In this document: positions 46,524 through 57,517 of the stretch, one piece after another | Layout of the letters: each line of letters opens with the position of its first letter | How positions within the stretch are numbered: position 1 is the first letter of the stretch | DNA from: CAWAHD01 sp963781785 | Lineage (GTDB): Bacteria; Planctomycetota; Planctomycetia; Isosphaerales; Isosphaeraceae | Direction of reading: 5' to 3' | NCBI GenBank assembly: GCA_963781785.1 | Contig: CAWAHD010000002.1 | Span: 3,286,001 to 3,350,000, forward strand | Length of the DNA: 64,000 nt | Notes under the pieces: model-generated | Seen by the model: only the letters and a program-made list of their open reading frames with translations | Databases searched by the model: none | Told to the model about the DNA's origin: nothing | Made by a program: the position numbers and the translations under genes

Positions 46524-48075
46524 ATGCCCCGATTTCGACCTATCTGGGCCGGGAAGGGTTGGCGGTTGGCGCCGGCGACCGGGAGCAGGGCCGGCTCCTG
46601 GATCTGGTCGGCCTTCCGGCTGGCGGAGGTCCGGATGCGCATTCCGATCGTGCTGGTCGTCGCCGCACTGGTGGTCGGCCGCTGGGACGTGATCCGCAAT
46701 TACTGGGACCACTGCACACGCGCCTTGACGCCCGAGAGCACTGCCAAGCGTCCGATCTCGAGCGACACCGAGTACTTTTGCCCGATGGATCCCGGTGTCG
46801 TGTCTCACGGGCCCGGGCGGTGCGGCGTCTGCAACATGGCGCTGGTGCGCCGCAAGCGCGGAGATGCCGTGATGCTGCCCGACGGAGTCGTTGCAAGGAT
46901 GCAGCTCTCGCCGTACCGGATCCAGCTCGCCGGAATCCAGACTGCGCCTCTGGGCTACCTGCCGCTCAATCGGGAATGGTCGACGTCGGGGTTGGTGACC
47001 CGCGAGAGCGACGCAGCCTTCACGGTGATGGTGGATGTGCCGGGCCGCCAGGTGCCCTGGGTCAAGCAAGGTCAGGCGGTCGAGGTCGCCTGTGCCGAGC
47101 TTTCCGGGCAGGAGACGCTGAAGGGTTGGATCCGATCGCTCGTGCGCGGCGTGGACGACGGACGGGAGTTCGCCCATGTGACCGTCGCGATCGAAAAGCC
47201 GCCGCAATCGCTCAAGGGCGGCATGATCGCTGTCGTGAAGCTCCGGACTGCCGTGGCCGCGCTCGAGCCATTTCGACACATGCCGAGCAACCCACCTGTC
47301 CGGAAACAGGGAGAGCCAGAGCGCATTTACGTCTGTCACGACCATCCGGAGACGATCGCCCTGGAGCCAGGGCGCTGCCCGATCGACGGCAAGACTCGAA
47401 TGTCCCAGGCGCTGGGCGAGCTGGAGCGCCTGGAGTGGTGGTGTCCAATGCACTCCGGCGTCAGGTCGGAGAAGTCCGGTGGCGTCTGTGAAAAGTGCGG
47501 CGGCATGGCCTTGCAAGCTCGTGTGCTCTATTACGCACCCAGGGATCAAGTCTTGGCTCTGCCGCAGTCGGCGGTCGTCGATACCGGTGCGCGGAAGGTC
47601 GTTTTTGTCGAAACCATGCCCGGGATGTTCGACGGAGTCGAGGTAGTGGTTGGACCGCGCTGCGGTGACTTCTACCCGGTCGTCCGGGGCCTCGAGCCGG
47701 GACAGAATGTCGCGGTCGCCGGAGCCTTCCTGCTCGACGCCGAGACCCGGTTGAACCCTAGCCTCGCTGCCGGGTACTTCGGCGCCCGAGGGCGCGATCC
47801 GCTCGTCGCGGCGGCCGGACCGTCGTCCGTTGGGCCGAGTGGTCACTCCGCCGCGCAGGCCGATTCTTTCGCGAGCCTCACGCCCGAGGATCGCGCACTC
47901 GCAGAGCGGCAGAAAAACTGTCCCGTGACGGGCATGGCGCTCGGGCGCGATGGGTGCTCCGAAGCGTGTGATCGTTTCCGGCCGCGTTCTGTTCCTTTGT
48001 TGCAGTGCGTGCGAATCCAAGCTGCGCGGGGAGCCGGAGAAATACCTGGCAAAGCTTGCTCGTCCTTTCCCATGA
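46524..48075 (+). CDS. cusB: CusB-like RND adaptor with several heavy-metal-binding Cys motifs, frameshifted
   Basis: About 517 residues after correction. ATG 46524 or ATG 46635 (GGAGG five bases upstream) may start it. A membrane anchor (IPIVLVVAALVVG) is followed by a heavy-metal-binding motif CPMDPGVVSHGPGRCGVCNM, adaptor strands (VPGRQVPWVKQGQAVEV), a second motif CHDHPETIALEPGRCPIDG, a third CPMHSGVRSEKSGGVCEKCG, and the barrel part QVLALPQSAVVDTGARKVVFV. Near 47943 one extra G shifts the frame. The true C-terminus with CPVTGMALG, FLCCSACESK and a TGA at 48073-48075 lies in the next frame and overlaps the permease ATG. Uncorrected, the two genes look fused. The product captures metal for the pump in the periplasm. 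Confidence 0.8.
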
Positions 48076-51000
48076 TTGACGCGATCATCACCTTCTCGAT
48101 CCGCCACCGTACCGCGGTCATCATCGCCAGCCTGGTCCTGGCCGCGCTCGGCGGCTGGGCCGTGTGGGACACTCCTGTTGACGCGATTCCCGATCTGTCG
48201 GAGAACCAGGTAATCGTCTTCACGGAGTGGAAGGGGCATGGGCCGCGCGAGATCGAGGACCAGGTGACATACCCGCTGACATTGGGCCTGCGTGGCCTGG
48301 GTGGTGTTCGCGTGGTCCGATCATCGAGCGACGTCGGCTTCTCGACGATCAGCGTCATCTTCGCGGACCCGGTTCCGATCGACCGGGCGCGACAGCGGGT
48401 GGCCGAACGATTGGGCCAGCTCCTTGGACAGTTGCCCGCCGGGGCAACGCCCGAGCTGGCGCCGGACTCACCCGCGACCGGCCAGATCTTCTGGTACACG
48501 GTGGAGGGGGGCGGGCTCGACCTGGGCCGGCTCCGCGCGATCCAGGATTGGTACGTCCGCCCGCAGCTCGGCTCGGTGCCCGGCGTGGCGGACGTATCCA
48601 GCGTCGGTGGGTTCCCGATCGAATACGAGGTCGTCCCGGACCCGGACCGGCTACGGCTCTTCGGCGTGACGCTCAAGGATCTCGTCGAGGCCGTCGGTGC
48701 GGCGAATGTGGCGACCGGCGGCCATGTCGTCAACAAGGGGAATGCCGAATACGTGGTTCGGGGTGTCGGCTGGCTGGGAGCGTCAACCCGGCCCGGCGAC
48801 GATTCGTTCGACCAGGGCGCGCGCGATCCGCGATCTCGAGAACGTCGTCCTGCCCACGGCCGACGGACGGACAATCCGGCTGGCGGAGGTCGCGACGGCT
48901 GGCATCGTCCCCGGTTTCCGCCGCGGTGCTCTGGAAAAGGACGGCAACGAGGTGGCCGGCGGTGTGGTTCTCATGGCCCACGGCGAGAATCCGCTCGAGG
49001 TCACCCGGCGGATCCAGGCGAAGATCCGCGAGCTTCGGGTCGGCCTGCCGCGCGACGTCCGGATCGTGCCGTTCTACGACCGCACTCCCCTGATCGAGGG
49101 GGCAATTCGTACGGTCAGCGGCACGGTCCTCGAGGCGATGGTGTCGGCCTCGTTGTGCGTCCTGGTGATCTTGCTCCATGTGCGGACGTCACTCGTCATC
49201 GTGGGCACGCTGCCGCTTGCTGCGCTCTCGTCGTTTCTGATCATGGCGGTGCTGCGCCGGCTGGGCGTGGTTGATATCCAAGCCAACGCCATGTCGCTGG
49301 CGGGCATCGCCATCTCGATCGGTGTCCTGGTCGACTCGTCGGTCGTGATGGCCGAGAACGTGATGCACCGGCTCAAGGAACGCTTCGGCCCGAGCCGGTG
49401 CGCGGCGACGTCCGGAGCATCGTCTTGCCGGCCTGCCTGGCCGTCGGCCGCCCGATCGTCTTCTCGGTGGCGATCATGGTGCTGTCGTTTCTGCCGGTCT
49501 TCGCGCTGGGAGGCATCGAGGGGAAGATGTTCCATCCCCTGGCGTATACCAAGACGTTCGCGCTCGTATCCGTCGCCGTTCTGGCCGTCACGCTGGTTCC
49601 GGCCTTGTGCACGCTCTTGATCCGAGGCCGGCTGCGGTCCGAAGAGGAGAATCCACTGGTACGCGGCGTGATCGAGGTCTATCGTCCCGTCCTTTCTTAT
49701 CTCATGGATCGCCCGGCGGTTCTGGCCGGGATCCTGGGTGTGACGTTTCTCCTGGGATTCGCGCCTTTGGGCATCCGCCCGGTCTACCTCGGTACGCTGT
49801 TCCTGGCGATGGTCGCGACGGCCGTCTGTGCGGCGACTCGTTGGGGTGCCGTCGCCGGGCCCGCGTTCCTGGTGCTCGTCGCCCTGGCGATCGAGCCGAT
49901 GATCACGCCGCTAGAGCGCGAGTTTATGACGCCGCTCGATGAGGGGATGGTGATGGACATGCCGATCACGGTTCCCCGCGCCTCGGTGACGGAGTCGGTC
50001 GACGACCTGAAAGCGCGCGACATGGTCCTGTGCCGGTTCCCGGAGGTCGACATGGTCGTCGGCAAGGCGGGCCGGGCCGAGACGCCGACTGATCCTGCCC
50101 CGGTGGACATGATTGAAACCATGGTGAATCTGCGCCCGCGTGAGTTCTGGCCGCGTCGCAAGCTCCGCGCGGCGGATGCCGCCGTGCAGTGCGGCGCGGT
50201 GCTGGACGCATTGATCGCCCGGCGTGCCGTCGCACCTCCCGCCGACGTGCGGGCGCGACAGTCCCTTTTCGAGCAGGCGGTGGCGGCGGCCTTGACGCGG
50301 TTTGACGCGGTGAGTCGCGAGTATGCTTACCACCGCAATCAGGAACTGGTACGCGAGTCCGGCGGGCTTGCGCCGACCTCCACCGATCCCTCGGATCCGG
50401 CTTTAGCTCGGTTGGTTCCCCTGTGGCGCACGCACGTTGAGAAACTTGACGGCGAGCTGCGCGTCCGCGCCGCCCCGATATTCACGCGGCTGGTGATGGA
50501 CCAGCTTCTGGAACGTGCGACGATCATCGACCCGGCTGTAGCGGCCCATCATGCGGCATCGGTCAAGCTCCGCGCAGCGTCGGTCGAGACCACGATCGCG
50601 GCTCTGACGCGCCGGCCGTCGGCCGTCGGCGGGCATCACCACCACGCGAGTGGATCGGCCGCGATCCCACTGCTGGAGCCACAACCGGTGCTCGACGCCA
50701 TCCAGGGTGAGGAGTCACACCGATTCAGCCGATGGCTGCTGCTCTGGCAGGTCGGACGCGACGAGCTGACGGGGTTCGGCGGCGAGCTTGACGCGGCAGT
50801 TCAAATGCCAGGCTGGACGAACGTATGGACCATGCCGATCCAGAACCGGGTCGACATGTTGACGACCGGCGTGAATACGCCGATCGGGATCCGGGTACTC
50901 GGTCGCAACCTGGATGACGTCGTCCGTGGGTCGGAGGAGGTTGCCCGGGTCGTGAAAGGCGTGCGCGGGGCCGTCGACGTCGTGGCCGACCCGATTCGGG

Positions 51001-52088
51001 GCAAGCCTTATATCGAGGTCCGCCTCGACCGCGAGCGGGCAGCGCGGCTCGGCGTAGAGGCCAGTGAGGTCAACGAGCTGATCGAGACCGCCCTGGCCGG
51101 CAAGCTGGTGTCGACGACCGTCGAGGGCCGCGAGCGGCACCCGGTGGTGATCCGTTATGCTCGTGCGCGTCGAGAAGACGAGGACTCGGTCCGAAACCTC
51201 CTGGTGACGGCCTACGGAGTGTCGCACGGACCAGGTTCGAGCGCGAGCACGCGTGCGCAACGACCTCCCAAAGCTTCCCGCCAGATCCCACTCTCGGAAG
51301 TCGCCGAGGTCCGCGTCGTCGAGGGACCCGCCACGATCAAGGGCGAGAACGGCTTGCTGCGCAATTATGTGCGGCTCAGCGCCCGAGGCCGAGATTCCGC
51401 TGACCTGGTCGAGGAGGCGCGAGCCGCCGTGGCCCGCGGTGCCCATCTGCCGGACGGGGTCTATCTCGAGTGGACCGGACAGTTCGAGCACGCGCTCCGC
51501 GCGCGGCGGACGTTGAGCCTGGTCGTGCCTGTCGTCGTCGTCTTGATTCTTTTGATCCTCTACTGGACCTATCACGATGCGGCCGATGCGGCGCTGATGA
51601 TGCTGGTCGTTCCCGGCGCGATCGCCGGCGGGCTCTTTTTCCAGTGGTTCCTGGGACTGAAGCTGTCGGTGACGGTCTGGGTCGGCTACATCGCCTGCTT
51701 CGGCATGGCCACGTCGACCGGAATCATCATGCTCGTCTACCTCCGCGAGGCGATCGAGCGCGCCGGCGGCCTGGAGCAGATCAGCCTGAGCGAGCTCCGC
51801 CAGGCTGTCATGGAGGGCGCCGTCCACCGGCTGCGGCCCAAGCTGCTGACCGAGGGGACGGTCGTCATCGGCCTGGCCCCGATGCTCTGGTCCAGTGGGG
51901 TCGCCTCCGAGATCATCCGGCCGATGGCGGCTCCTGTTCTGGGCGGCATTCTGGTCGCCGACGAGGTGATCGATCTGTTCCTGCCCGTAGTCTTCTACTG
52001 GGTGCGCCGCCGCCGCTGGCAGCGGCTGCACCCGGCGAGCGTCGTCGTCGAAGCCGAGGCCGAGGCCGAAGCCGCACCGGCGTCGTGA
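48072..52088 (+). CDS. cusA: CusA-like heavy-metal RND efflux permease, two frameshifts and a large insertion
   Basis: About 1,338 residues after correction. N-terminal helix (AVIIASLVLAALGGWAVWDT) and DAIPDLSENQVIVFTEW are typical CusA/SilA. The central motif is SIGVLVDSSVVMAENVMHRL. The second half has PIQNRVDMLTTGVNTPIGIRV, and SLVVPVVVVLILLILYW and LSVTVWVGYIACFGMATSTG in membrane segments. Frames change near 48830 (one added or two lost bases) and 49400 (one lost). Compared with CusA, about 200 residues are inserted between WPRRKLRAAD and GFGGELDAAVQMPGW; this insert holds a GGHHHHASG cluster. It overlaps the adaptor by four bases. No outer-membrane channel gene follows. Confidence 0.85.
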
Positions 52089-52121
52089 TTCGACCAAGGG
52101 ACATCGCTCAAGACCTGCTGC

Positions 52122-53648
52122 CTAGACCGGACGCTGATAGCGGACCCGCATGACGCGGTCGTGCACCTTTTCCATTTCGTATTGCATCCACTGGGGGGCG
52201 TGCCGAAGCATCATCTCCTTCATCGTGATGAACCGTGCCGGCTCGTGCTCATGGTGATTTTTCTCCTCCCAAGCCTCCACGGAACGATGGGCTTCGGGAT
52301 CGTGGCATTCCCGGAGCGCAGCCCTGCATTCGCAGGTGGCGGCCTCGTCGTCGGACTCCCGGAGAACGGCGAGCAATTCCTGCCGGCTCCAGGGCTGATC
52401 GACGAGCGCCAGCACCGCCGCGCCGGCGTTCCGATTGACCGGGATCGGGGAACGGATGGCGCGGCGAAACAGCGGCAGGACTGACCCGGCGGCATGCTCG
52501 AGGGCGAGCAAGGCCGCGGCCCCGATCTCCGTTCCTCCCGCCCGGGAGAGAGCCCCTCGAATCTCGTCGAAATGATGCCGATGACGCAGCAGAAACTCGA
52601 CGCAACGGATCCACAGACGCGAATGCGGCGCCGGCCCGTCGGGACTCAGACGGGACAGCAGCCCGTAAACCGCGGCGCACCAGGCAGGGTCATCCCGGCG
52701 GTGAATGATATCGATCGCGCTCGACGTCACGCTGCTGACCTCACCGCGGAGGATTCGAGTGAGGTGCTCCGTCAATACCCCGGCGTCGATGTCGTCGAGT
52801 GCCATCAAGGCTGCCCGTTGCAGGGTCTCGTCGATTCGAGAAGCGATCAGATCGTCGCACCGCATGGCCCGGCACTTGGCCCGCCGTGATTGTGTCAGGC
52901 CCGAGAGCTCGTCTTGATTCGACGCGAGCACGGCTTCGTCCGCGGCCAGCCAGTCACCGAAGAGCGCCGCAAGCCAGAACCGCCGCGCCGGCAGCTCCCA
53001 CAAGCGGCAGAAGGCATCGATGGCGCCGGCATGATCGAGGACCTCCTCGGAGAGGCGGAGTGCATGGCTCGACCGCTTCTTGAGCGGAACGAGCAAGCCG
53101 TCCTCGATGAGCTCGGCGATCGCCAGTTGGATGGACTCGATTGACGGATGAAGCGTGATCAGTCGCTCTTCAGGCGATTCGGGCTGTCTGAGCGAGCGGA
53201 GATAGTCGAAATAGAAGAAGCGGTCGAAATAATCGGCCGTGGGCCCAAAGAAATCGACGTCAATCGACTCTCCGGTAACCCGGTGCTTCAGGCAGCATCC
53301 GATGCCATGGAAAAAGAACTCCCACTCGAGCAACCCCGGCACCAGGCCGCTCTGAGGCATGTGAGGGGGGTGGCCCAGCGCGCCGCGCCGCGCGATCGTT
53401 TCGAGATCGCCTCCCAGGCGCGTGGTGACCACCTCGCCCACCCAAACCTGCCGGCGATGGTGCCGCACCAGACCGATCAATGTCCACGCCACCCACGGGG
53501 AGGGCAATTCACCGACCGCGGGAAGAGCGCGAACCGCCGCGGCCTCCTTGCCGGGTGGAGGAGGAGATTGAGCCGCGCCCAATGCCTGCCAGAGCCGGTC
53601 GTATCGCGTCATCTTGGTTTGGAGGCGCCGGTTGATCTTCGCTCCCAT
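52122..53648 (-). CDS. hypothetical protein with HEAT-like C-terminal half
   Basis: About 508 residues from ATG 53648; other starts (53612, or a longer frame to 53747) are possible and no ribosome site decides. The first half has WVAWTLIGLVRHHRRQVWVG, then EWEFFFHGIGCCLKHR and IDVDFFGPTADYFDRFFYFD, a pattern seen in uncharacterised bacterial proteins. The second half is made of helical pairs resembling HEAT repeats (IGAAALLALEHAAGSVLPLF; RNAGAAVLALVDQPWSRQEL). It has no signal peptide or membrane helix, so it is probably cytoplasmic. It converges on the cusA gene. Function unknown. Confidence 0.6.
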   Translation of the reverse strand: MGAKINRRLQTKMTRYDRLWQALGAAQSPPPPGKEAAAVRALPAVGELPSPWVAWTLIGLVRHHRRQVWVGEVVTTRLGGDLETIARRGALGHPPHMPQSGLVPGLLEWEFFFHGIGCCLKHRVTGESIDVDFFGPTADYFDRFFYFDYLRSLRQPESPEERLITLHPSIESIQLAIAELIEDGLLVPLKKRSSHALRLSEEVLDHAGAIDAFCRLWELPARRFWLAALFGDWLAADEAVLASNQDELSGLTQSRRAKCRAMRCDDLIASRIDETLQRAALMALDDIDAGVLTEHLTRILRGEVSSVTSSAIDIIHRRDDPAWCAAVYGLLSRLSPDGPAPHSRLWIRCVEFLLRHRHHFDEIRGALSRAGGTEIGAAALLALEHAAGSVLPLFRRAIRSPIPVNRNAGAAVLALVDQPWSRQELLAVLRESDDEAATCECRAALRECHDPEAHRSVEAWEEKNHHEHEPARFITMKEMMLRHAPQWMQYEMEKVHDRVMRVRYQRPV

Positions 53649-53743
53649 TGTCGCCGAGCGCCATCGGGTCGTCCAGGTTGGTCTCTCCTTCCTGTCGCAA
53701 TCGCGGACCCGTGGATCACCGCGGGACCCGCGAAGATCCGCGC

Positions 53744-55925
53744 TCATCGCGCCTTCGGCTCGGGGCCATCTCGATGGATCGTGACCGCTTGTCCTTCTTG
53801 GAGCGAGAGCGGATGGACGATGACGATGTCCCCTTCCTTCAGGCCGTCGAGCACCTCGACGCGCTGACCATCATTTCTACCAAATTTGACAGGAATTCGG
53901 ACTGCACGTCCAGCCACGACGCGGTAGCAGACCGCTGGGCCCTCCCCTTCATGCATGATGATCGCGGAACTGGGGATCGTGAGGACATTCTCCTCAGTCT
54001 CCAGGTTGATCGTGGCTCTACCAAAGAGTCCAGGCCGGAGGCGGCCATCTGTGTTGGGCAGATCGATCTCGGCCCGGAGGGTGCGATCCTTGGGATTCAG
54101 GGCATAGGCCGTGCGGGCGATCTTACCTTCGTACACGCCGCGGGCTCCAAGGGCATCAAACCAGACCTTCACAGGATCGCCCGTATCCAGGCGGAGAGCA
54201 TCATTGTGGGGAACGTCGACGACCACCCGCATCGTGTCCGTCTGAACAATCGTGACGATGGGATTGGCATTCCCCCCCTCGGCCGAGCGGACCCAGTCGC
54301 CCACGTGATAGTTGCGGCGTGTCACGACGCCGTTGATGGGAGATTCGATCCTCGTGTGCCCCGCGATGATCTCCGCGCTCTTCGAGTCCAGCGCTGGCGA
54401 TCTTGAGATCGCTCATGACCTCAACCAAGTCGGCTTTGGCCGCGTTGATCTTCGCTTGCATCTCGCGTTCGGCGGCCGTGGCAACGTCCAGTTGAGAGCG
54501 GGCCGTCTTCGAGCCCGCCAGGGTCGACGCATAGAGGTCTGTCTGCTCGTCGACCACTCTTTGCTCGATATCACCCTTCTTGGCCAGCTCCCCGAAGCGA
54601 TCCAGTTGTTTCTTCCGGTATCGCACGTTGGCTTCCGACTCTTCCACGGCGGTGCTGGCGGCCTGGACCTTGGCGTGCTGCGTGCTCGTGGAGGCCTCTG
54701 CGACGAGCATTCCGGCCTCGGCTTTGCGCACGCGGGCCTTGGCTCGGTCGAGCTCGGCGCCGGCCTTCTCAACCCCGACCGAGAGCTCGGCATCGAAGAG
54801 CTCGGCCACGACAGCGTGGCGCTTGACGGGGGAGCCAATGTCCACCGAGAGATTGCTGAGATAAGCGGATATCTTGGGGTAGAGGTCGACCGACTGGGCC
54901 GCGATCACGGTCGCAGGCTGGGTCGTCGTTCGTTCCCAGCGTGATCGTTTGACGGTCACGACGGTCACTTCCTGACCGTCGGTCTTGGGCTTGGGCGTGC
55001 CGGCAGCCCCCGGCGCAGGGACTGGAACCTTCGTGACCGGTGGGTCCTGCTCGGGTTGCACCGGCCCTGCGAGCGACGAGATCAACCAGAGAGAGGCGAG
55101 CATCAGGGCCGCCAGCAAGGCCGCGGCCAGCTTCAATTTGGCGAATAACATGGTTCTGATTCCCCCTTCCACAAGGGCGGCAACCGGGCCCGAGAGCCCC
55201 GCCGCCCGGCCAGCCGCGATTCGGACCGCGGACTTGATGGTCTCATCCACAAGAGAACCGGGCATCGCCGCCTGGGCGCGGCGGGCGGCGATTCCCGTCA
55301 GCACGGCCAGGCCCAATCCGCGACGGATCAGCCGGTCGCGCAGCCGCGTTCGCGCCCGCATCAGCCGTACCCTGACCGTGCTGGCGGGCAGACGAAGCTG
55401 GCTCGCCGCTTGTTCGTTCGTAAGGCCCTCGAGATAGCACAGGATCACTGGTGCCCGGTACCGCTCGGGCAATCGCTCGACTTCCTCTTGGATCTCCGAG
55501 ATGGGCGCGGGCGGCTGATCGGAAGACCAAGCGTCCGCTCCTGCGTTCGCCACCCATTGACTCTCAGAGAGCGCCCGACGTTTCCGCTCGACCTTCGCCC
55601 TCCCCGCGACGCGGCGCGCGACGCCGAACAGCCAGCTCGCGACCGAATCCCGCTTGCGGATCGACCCGGCCTTTCGCGCCAGAATGAGGAAAGTGGCCTG
55701 GAAGGCATCCTCCGCGGCATGTGTGTCGTGAAGCACTCCGCGGCAAGCGCGCAGCACCATCGGACCATGGCGCTCGACCAGGGCCCTGAAGGCGGCTTCC
55801 GCTGCGTCGTCGCCCTGCAGTAAGTACCACTCCAGAAGCTGCGTGTCCGACAGGCCCGTCGACGTCCCGACGTCGAGAAGCGTCCGGACGCTCTTCTGGA
55901 CCGCGCCGACGACCCGGTTCCGCAT
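53744..55925 (-). CDS. ECF sigma factor fused to transmembrane helix and RND periplasmic adaptor, frameshifted
   Basis: About 726 residues. Residues 1-200 form an ECF sigma factor: GPMVLRACRGVLHDTHAAED, AFQATFLILARKAGSIRKRD in region 2; LPERYRAPVILCYLEGLTNE, QAASQLRLPASTVRVRLMRA in region 4. A spacer with AAALLAALMLASLWLISSLAG (about residue 275) is the membrane helix. The rest is a HlyD/MexA-type adaptor: VDLYPKISAYLSNLSVDIGS, a coiled-coil hairpin at about 360-470, then in another frame GDWVRSAEGGNANPIVTIVQ, EIDLPNTDGRLRPGLFGRA and EGDIVIVHPLSLQEG. The frame shift lies near 54390. Sigma-adaptor fusions of this type occur in planctomycetes. They could couple efflux to gene expression; the mechanism is unknown. 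No permease lies beside it. Confidence 0.8.
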
Positions 55926-56203
55926 GAGTGCGGCTCTCCTCTCTCATCCAGTTCTACCGTGTAGAGTCACGCAGGAGGGCAGGGTGTTTCACTTATTCTT
56001 GAGTTTTCTCGGGTGCCCGTCCATAAGACGACGATCAGGCGACCGGTGGGAAATGGGAGAACCGCAGTATGACTTGGGACCTTATCGGCTGCCTGCATGT
56101 CTTCTGGAGCAAGGTCCGCCTATAATGCAAACAGACGGCGTGGTTCGAACCGTGGGTTCCCGTTCGGGACCGAGCGGGCCGAGCCTTTCGAGGGAGACTC
56201 ATC
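55926..56203. other. divergent promoter region
   Basis: This 278-base region separates the sigma-adaptor gene (minus) from a Gly-rich protein gene (plus). A TATAAT hexamer at 56121-56126 could be the -10 of the latter; no convincing -35 accompanies it. Confidence 0.35.
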
Positions 56204-56770
56204 ATGCGTCAGCTCACACGGCGCCTCGGAAGATCGGGTTGGACCCTGATCCTGGCTCCGGCGATCCTGCTGGTCTCGTCGGCGACAGCCAGCGCTCAGT
56301 TCCCCGCCTACGGCGGCGGAGGCATGGCCGTTGGCTATCCCTTCTTCGGCTACGGCTACGGTTTTCCCGGCATGGGCTACGGCTACGGCGGGCTCGGCTA
56401 CGGCTACCCCATCGGCGGATATGGCATCGGAGCTTATGGCATGGGCGGCTACGGCATGGGTTACGGTGGGATGGGCTACGGCATGGGCTACGGCGGGATG
56501 GGCTACGGCATGGGCTACGGCGGGATGGGCTACGGCATGGGCTACGGCGGGATGGGCTACGGCATGGGTTATGGTGGGATGGGCTACGGCATGGGTTATG
56601 GTGGTTTCGGTTATGGCTATCCCGGCTACGGCTACGGGTGGGGTTACCCGAACATCTATGCCCGCACTTCTCCTATGTACAATCCCCTATTCGGCATCGG
56701 GCTCACCCCGCTGGGTGCGCAGAGCTACATGCTCGAAACGCAGCTCTTTGGGCGGCGCTCCCGACGATAG
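56204..56770 (+). CDS. exported Gly/Tyr/Met-rich repeat protein
   Basis: 188 residues. ATG 56204 starts a signal peptide (LILAPAILLVSSATASAQ). The mature part is dominated by Gly, Tyr and Met. GYGMGYGGM is repeated six times in tandem at about 56451-56612, a 27-base DNA unit with almost no variation. The C-terminal 40 residues are non-repetitive (TSPMYNPLFGIGLTPLGAQS). Comparable Gly-Tyr proteins are common in planctomycete secretomes and may contribute to the envelope. No Cys and no catalytic motif. Confidence 0.75.
   Translation: MRQLTRRLGRSGWTLILAPAILLVSSATASAQFPAYGGGGMAVGYPFFGYGYGFPGMGYGYGGLGYGYPIGGYGIGAYGMGGYGMGYGGMGYGMGYGGMGYGMGYGGMGYGMGYGGMGYGMGYGGMGYGMGYGGFGYGYPGYGYGWGYPNIYARTSPMYNPLFGIGLTPLGAQSYMLETQLFGRRSRR
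56451..56612 (+). repeat. 27-bp tandem coding repeat
   Basis: Six near-identical 27-base units encode GYGMGYGGM. Variation is limited to synonymous third positions such as ggttac/ggctac, indicating recent tandem expansion. Confidence 0.85.
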
Positions 56771-56920
56771 AGAGAGCCGGTCACACCGAAGGAATCTGGC
56801 CATGCGGGTAGGGGGCGGATCCCGGAGCCGCTGAATCTGGGATGGTGCCACTCGCTTCAGAAGTACACCCTGATGGCCGCCCGGGTCAGGACAAGTGCAA
56901 CCCAGTCCATTAGATGGCGA

Positions 56921-57517
56921 TCATGTCAGCTCGCTCAAGAATTTGAGAAGCTCTGCATGAAAAGCCGCGGGATTGCTCATGTACGGGGCGTGGGTCGCTG
57001 CGGGGATGACCACCTTGCGGCCTTGCTTCACGCTTCGAACGAGGAGGTCGGCCTGTTCCAGTGGCACGATCCTGTCGTTTTCGCCCCAGACCGCCAGAAC
57101 CGGGATGGCGATCTGATCGAGTTGACCCTCGAAAGCCGGGATTCCCACTGGGGCGACGGCCACGAATCCGGCTGCGCGCTGCGGTTGTTCGGTCACAAAC
57201 GGCAGGGCGAACCGGCCGCTCATGGATGGCGACACAATGACGGGCCGCGCGATCTCAAGCAGGTCGAGCAGAACGCGCAGCCAGGTGCGTGGCGAAGTTA
57301 TGGTGGCCGCCGATTTGCCGAAGCCCGGCAAGTCGACCGCATAGGCCAGGTATCCCGCCTCGGCCAGTGCCGCCAGCGTGCCGATTTGTCTCCAGGTCTC
57401 CGCGCTGAAGCTCGCCCCGTGCAGCAAAACGACCGCACGGCCTTGCGGCGGGCCCTCGGAGAGGTAATGGATTCTGCCTCCCTCGACTTCGATCCAGTGG
57501 GATGGATTGTCGTTCAT
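56921..57517 (-). CDS. alpha/beta hydrolase, ABHD14-like
   Basis: 198 residues from ATG 57517. The HWIEVEGGRIHYLSEGP start, oxyanion-hole VVLLHGASFSAETW and the nucleophile motif SPSMSGRFALPF match the ABHD14/CIB subgroup (SPSxSG) better than the general GxSxG. The acid lies in VWGENDRIVPLEQ and the histidine in PAATHAPYMSNP. Eukaryotic ABHD14 proteins have hydrolase or deacetylase activity; bacterial homologues are uncharacterised. Longer upstream reading is open but lacks conservation. It is divergent from the next gene at 57738, about 220 bases apart. Confidence 0.85.
   Translation of the reverse strand: MNDNPSHWIEVEGGRIHYLSEGPPQGRAVVLLHGASFSAETWRQIGTLAALAEAGYLAYAVDLPGFGKSAATITSPRTWLRVLLDLLEIARPVIVSPSMSGRFALPFVTEQPQRAAGFVAVAPVGIPAFEGQLDQIAIPVLAVWGENDRIVPLEQADLLVRSVKQGRKVVIPAATHAPYMSNPAAFHAELLKFLSELT

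Noticed and set aside
46062..48239. 725-residue open frame on the minus strand
   Set aside because: It lies opposite the metal-efflux genes, has no start signal, no domain and the composition of an antisense shadow of high-GC coding sequence.
46524..49274. Apparent CusB-CusA fusion protein
   Set aside because: The continuous frame arises from one extra G near 47943. The conserved adaptor C-terminus with CCSAC and a TGA overlapping the permease ATG exists in the other frame.
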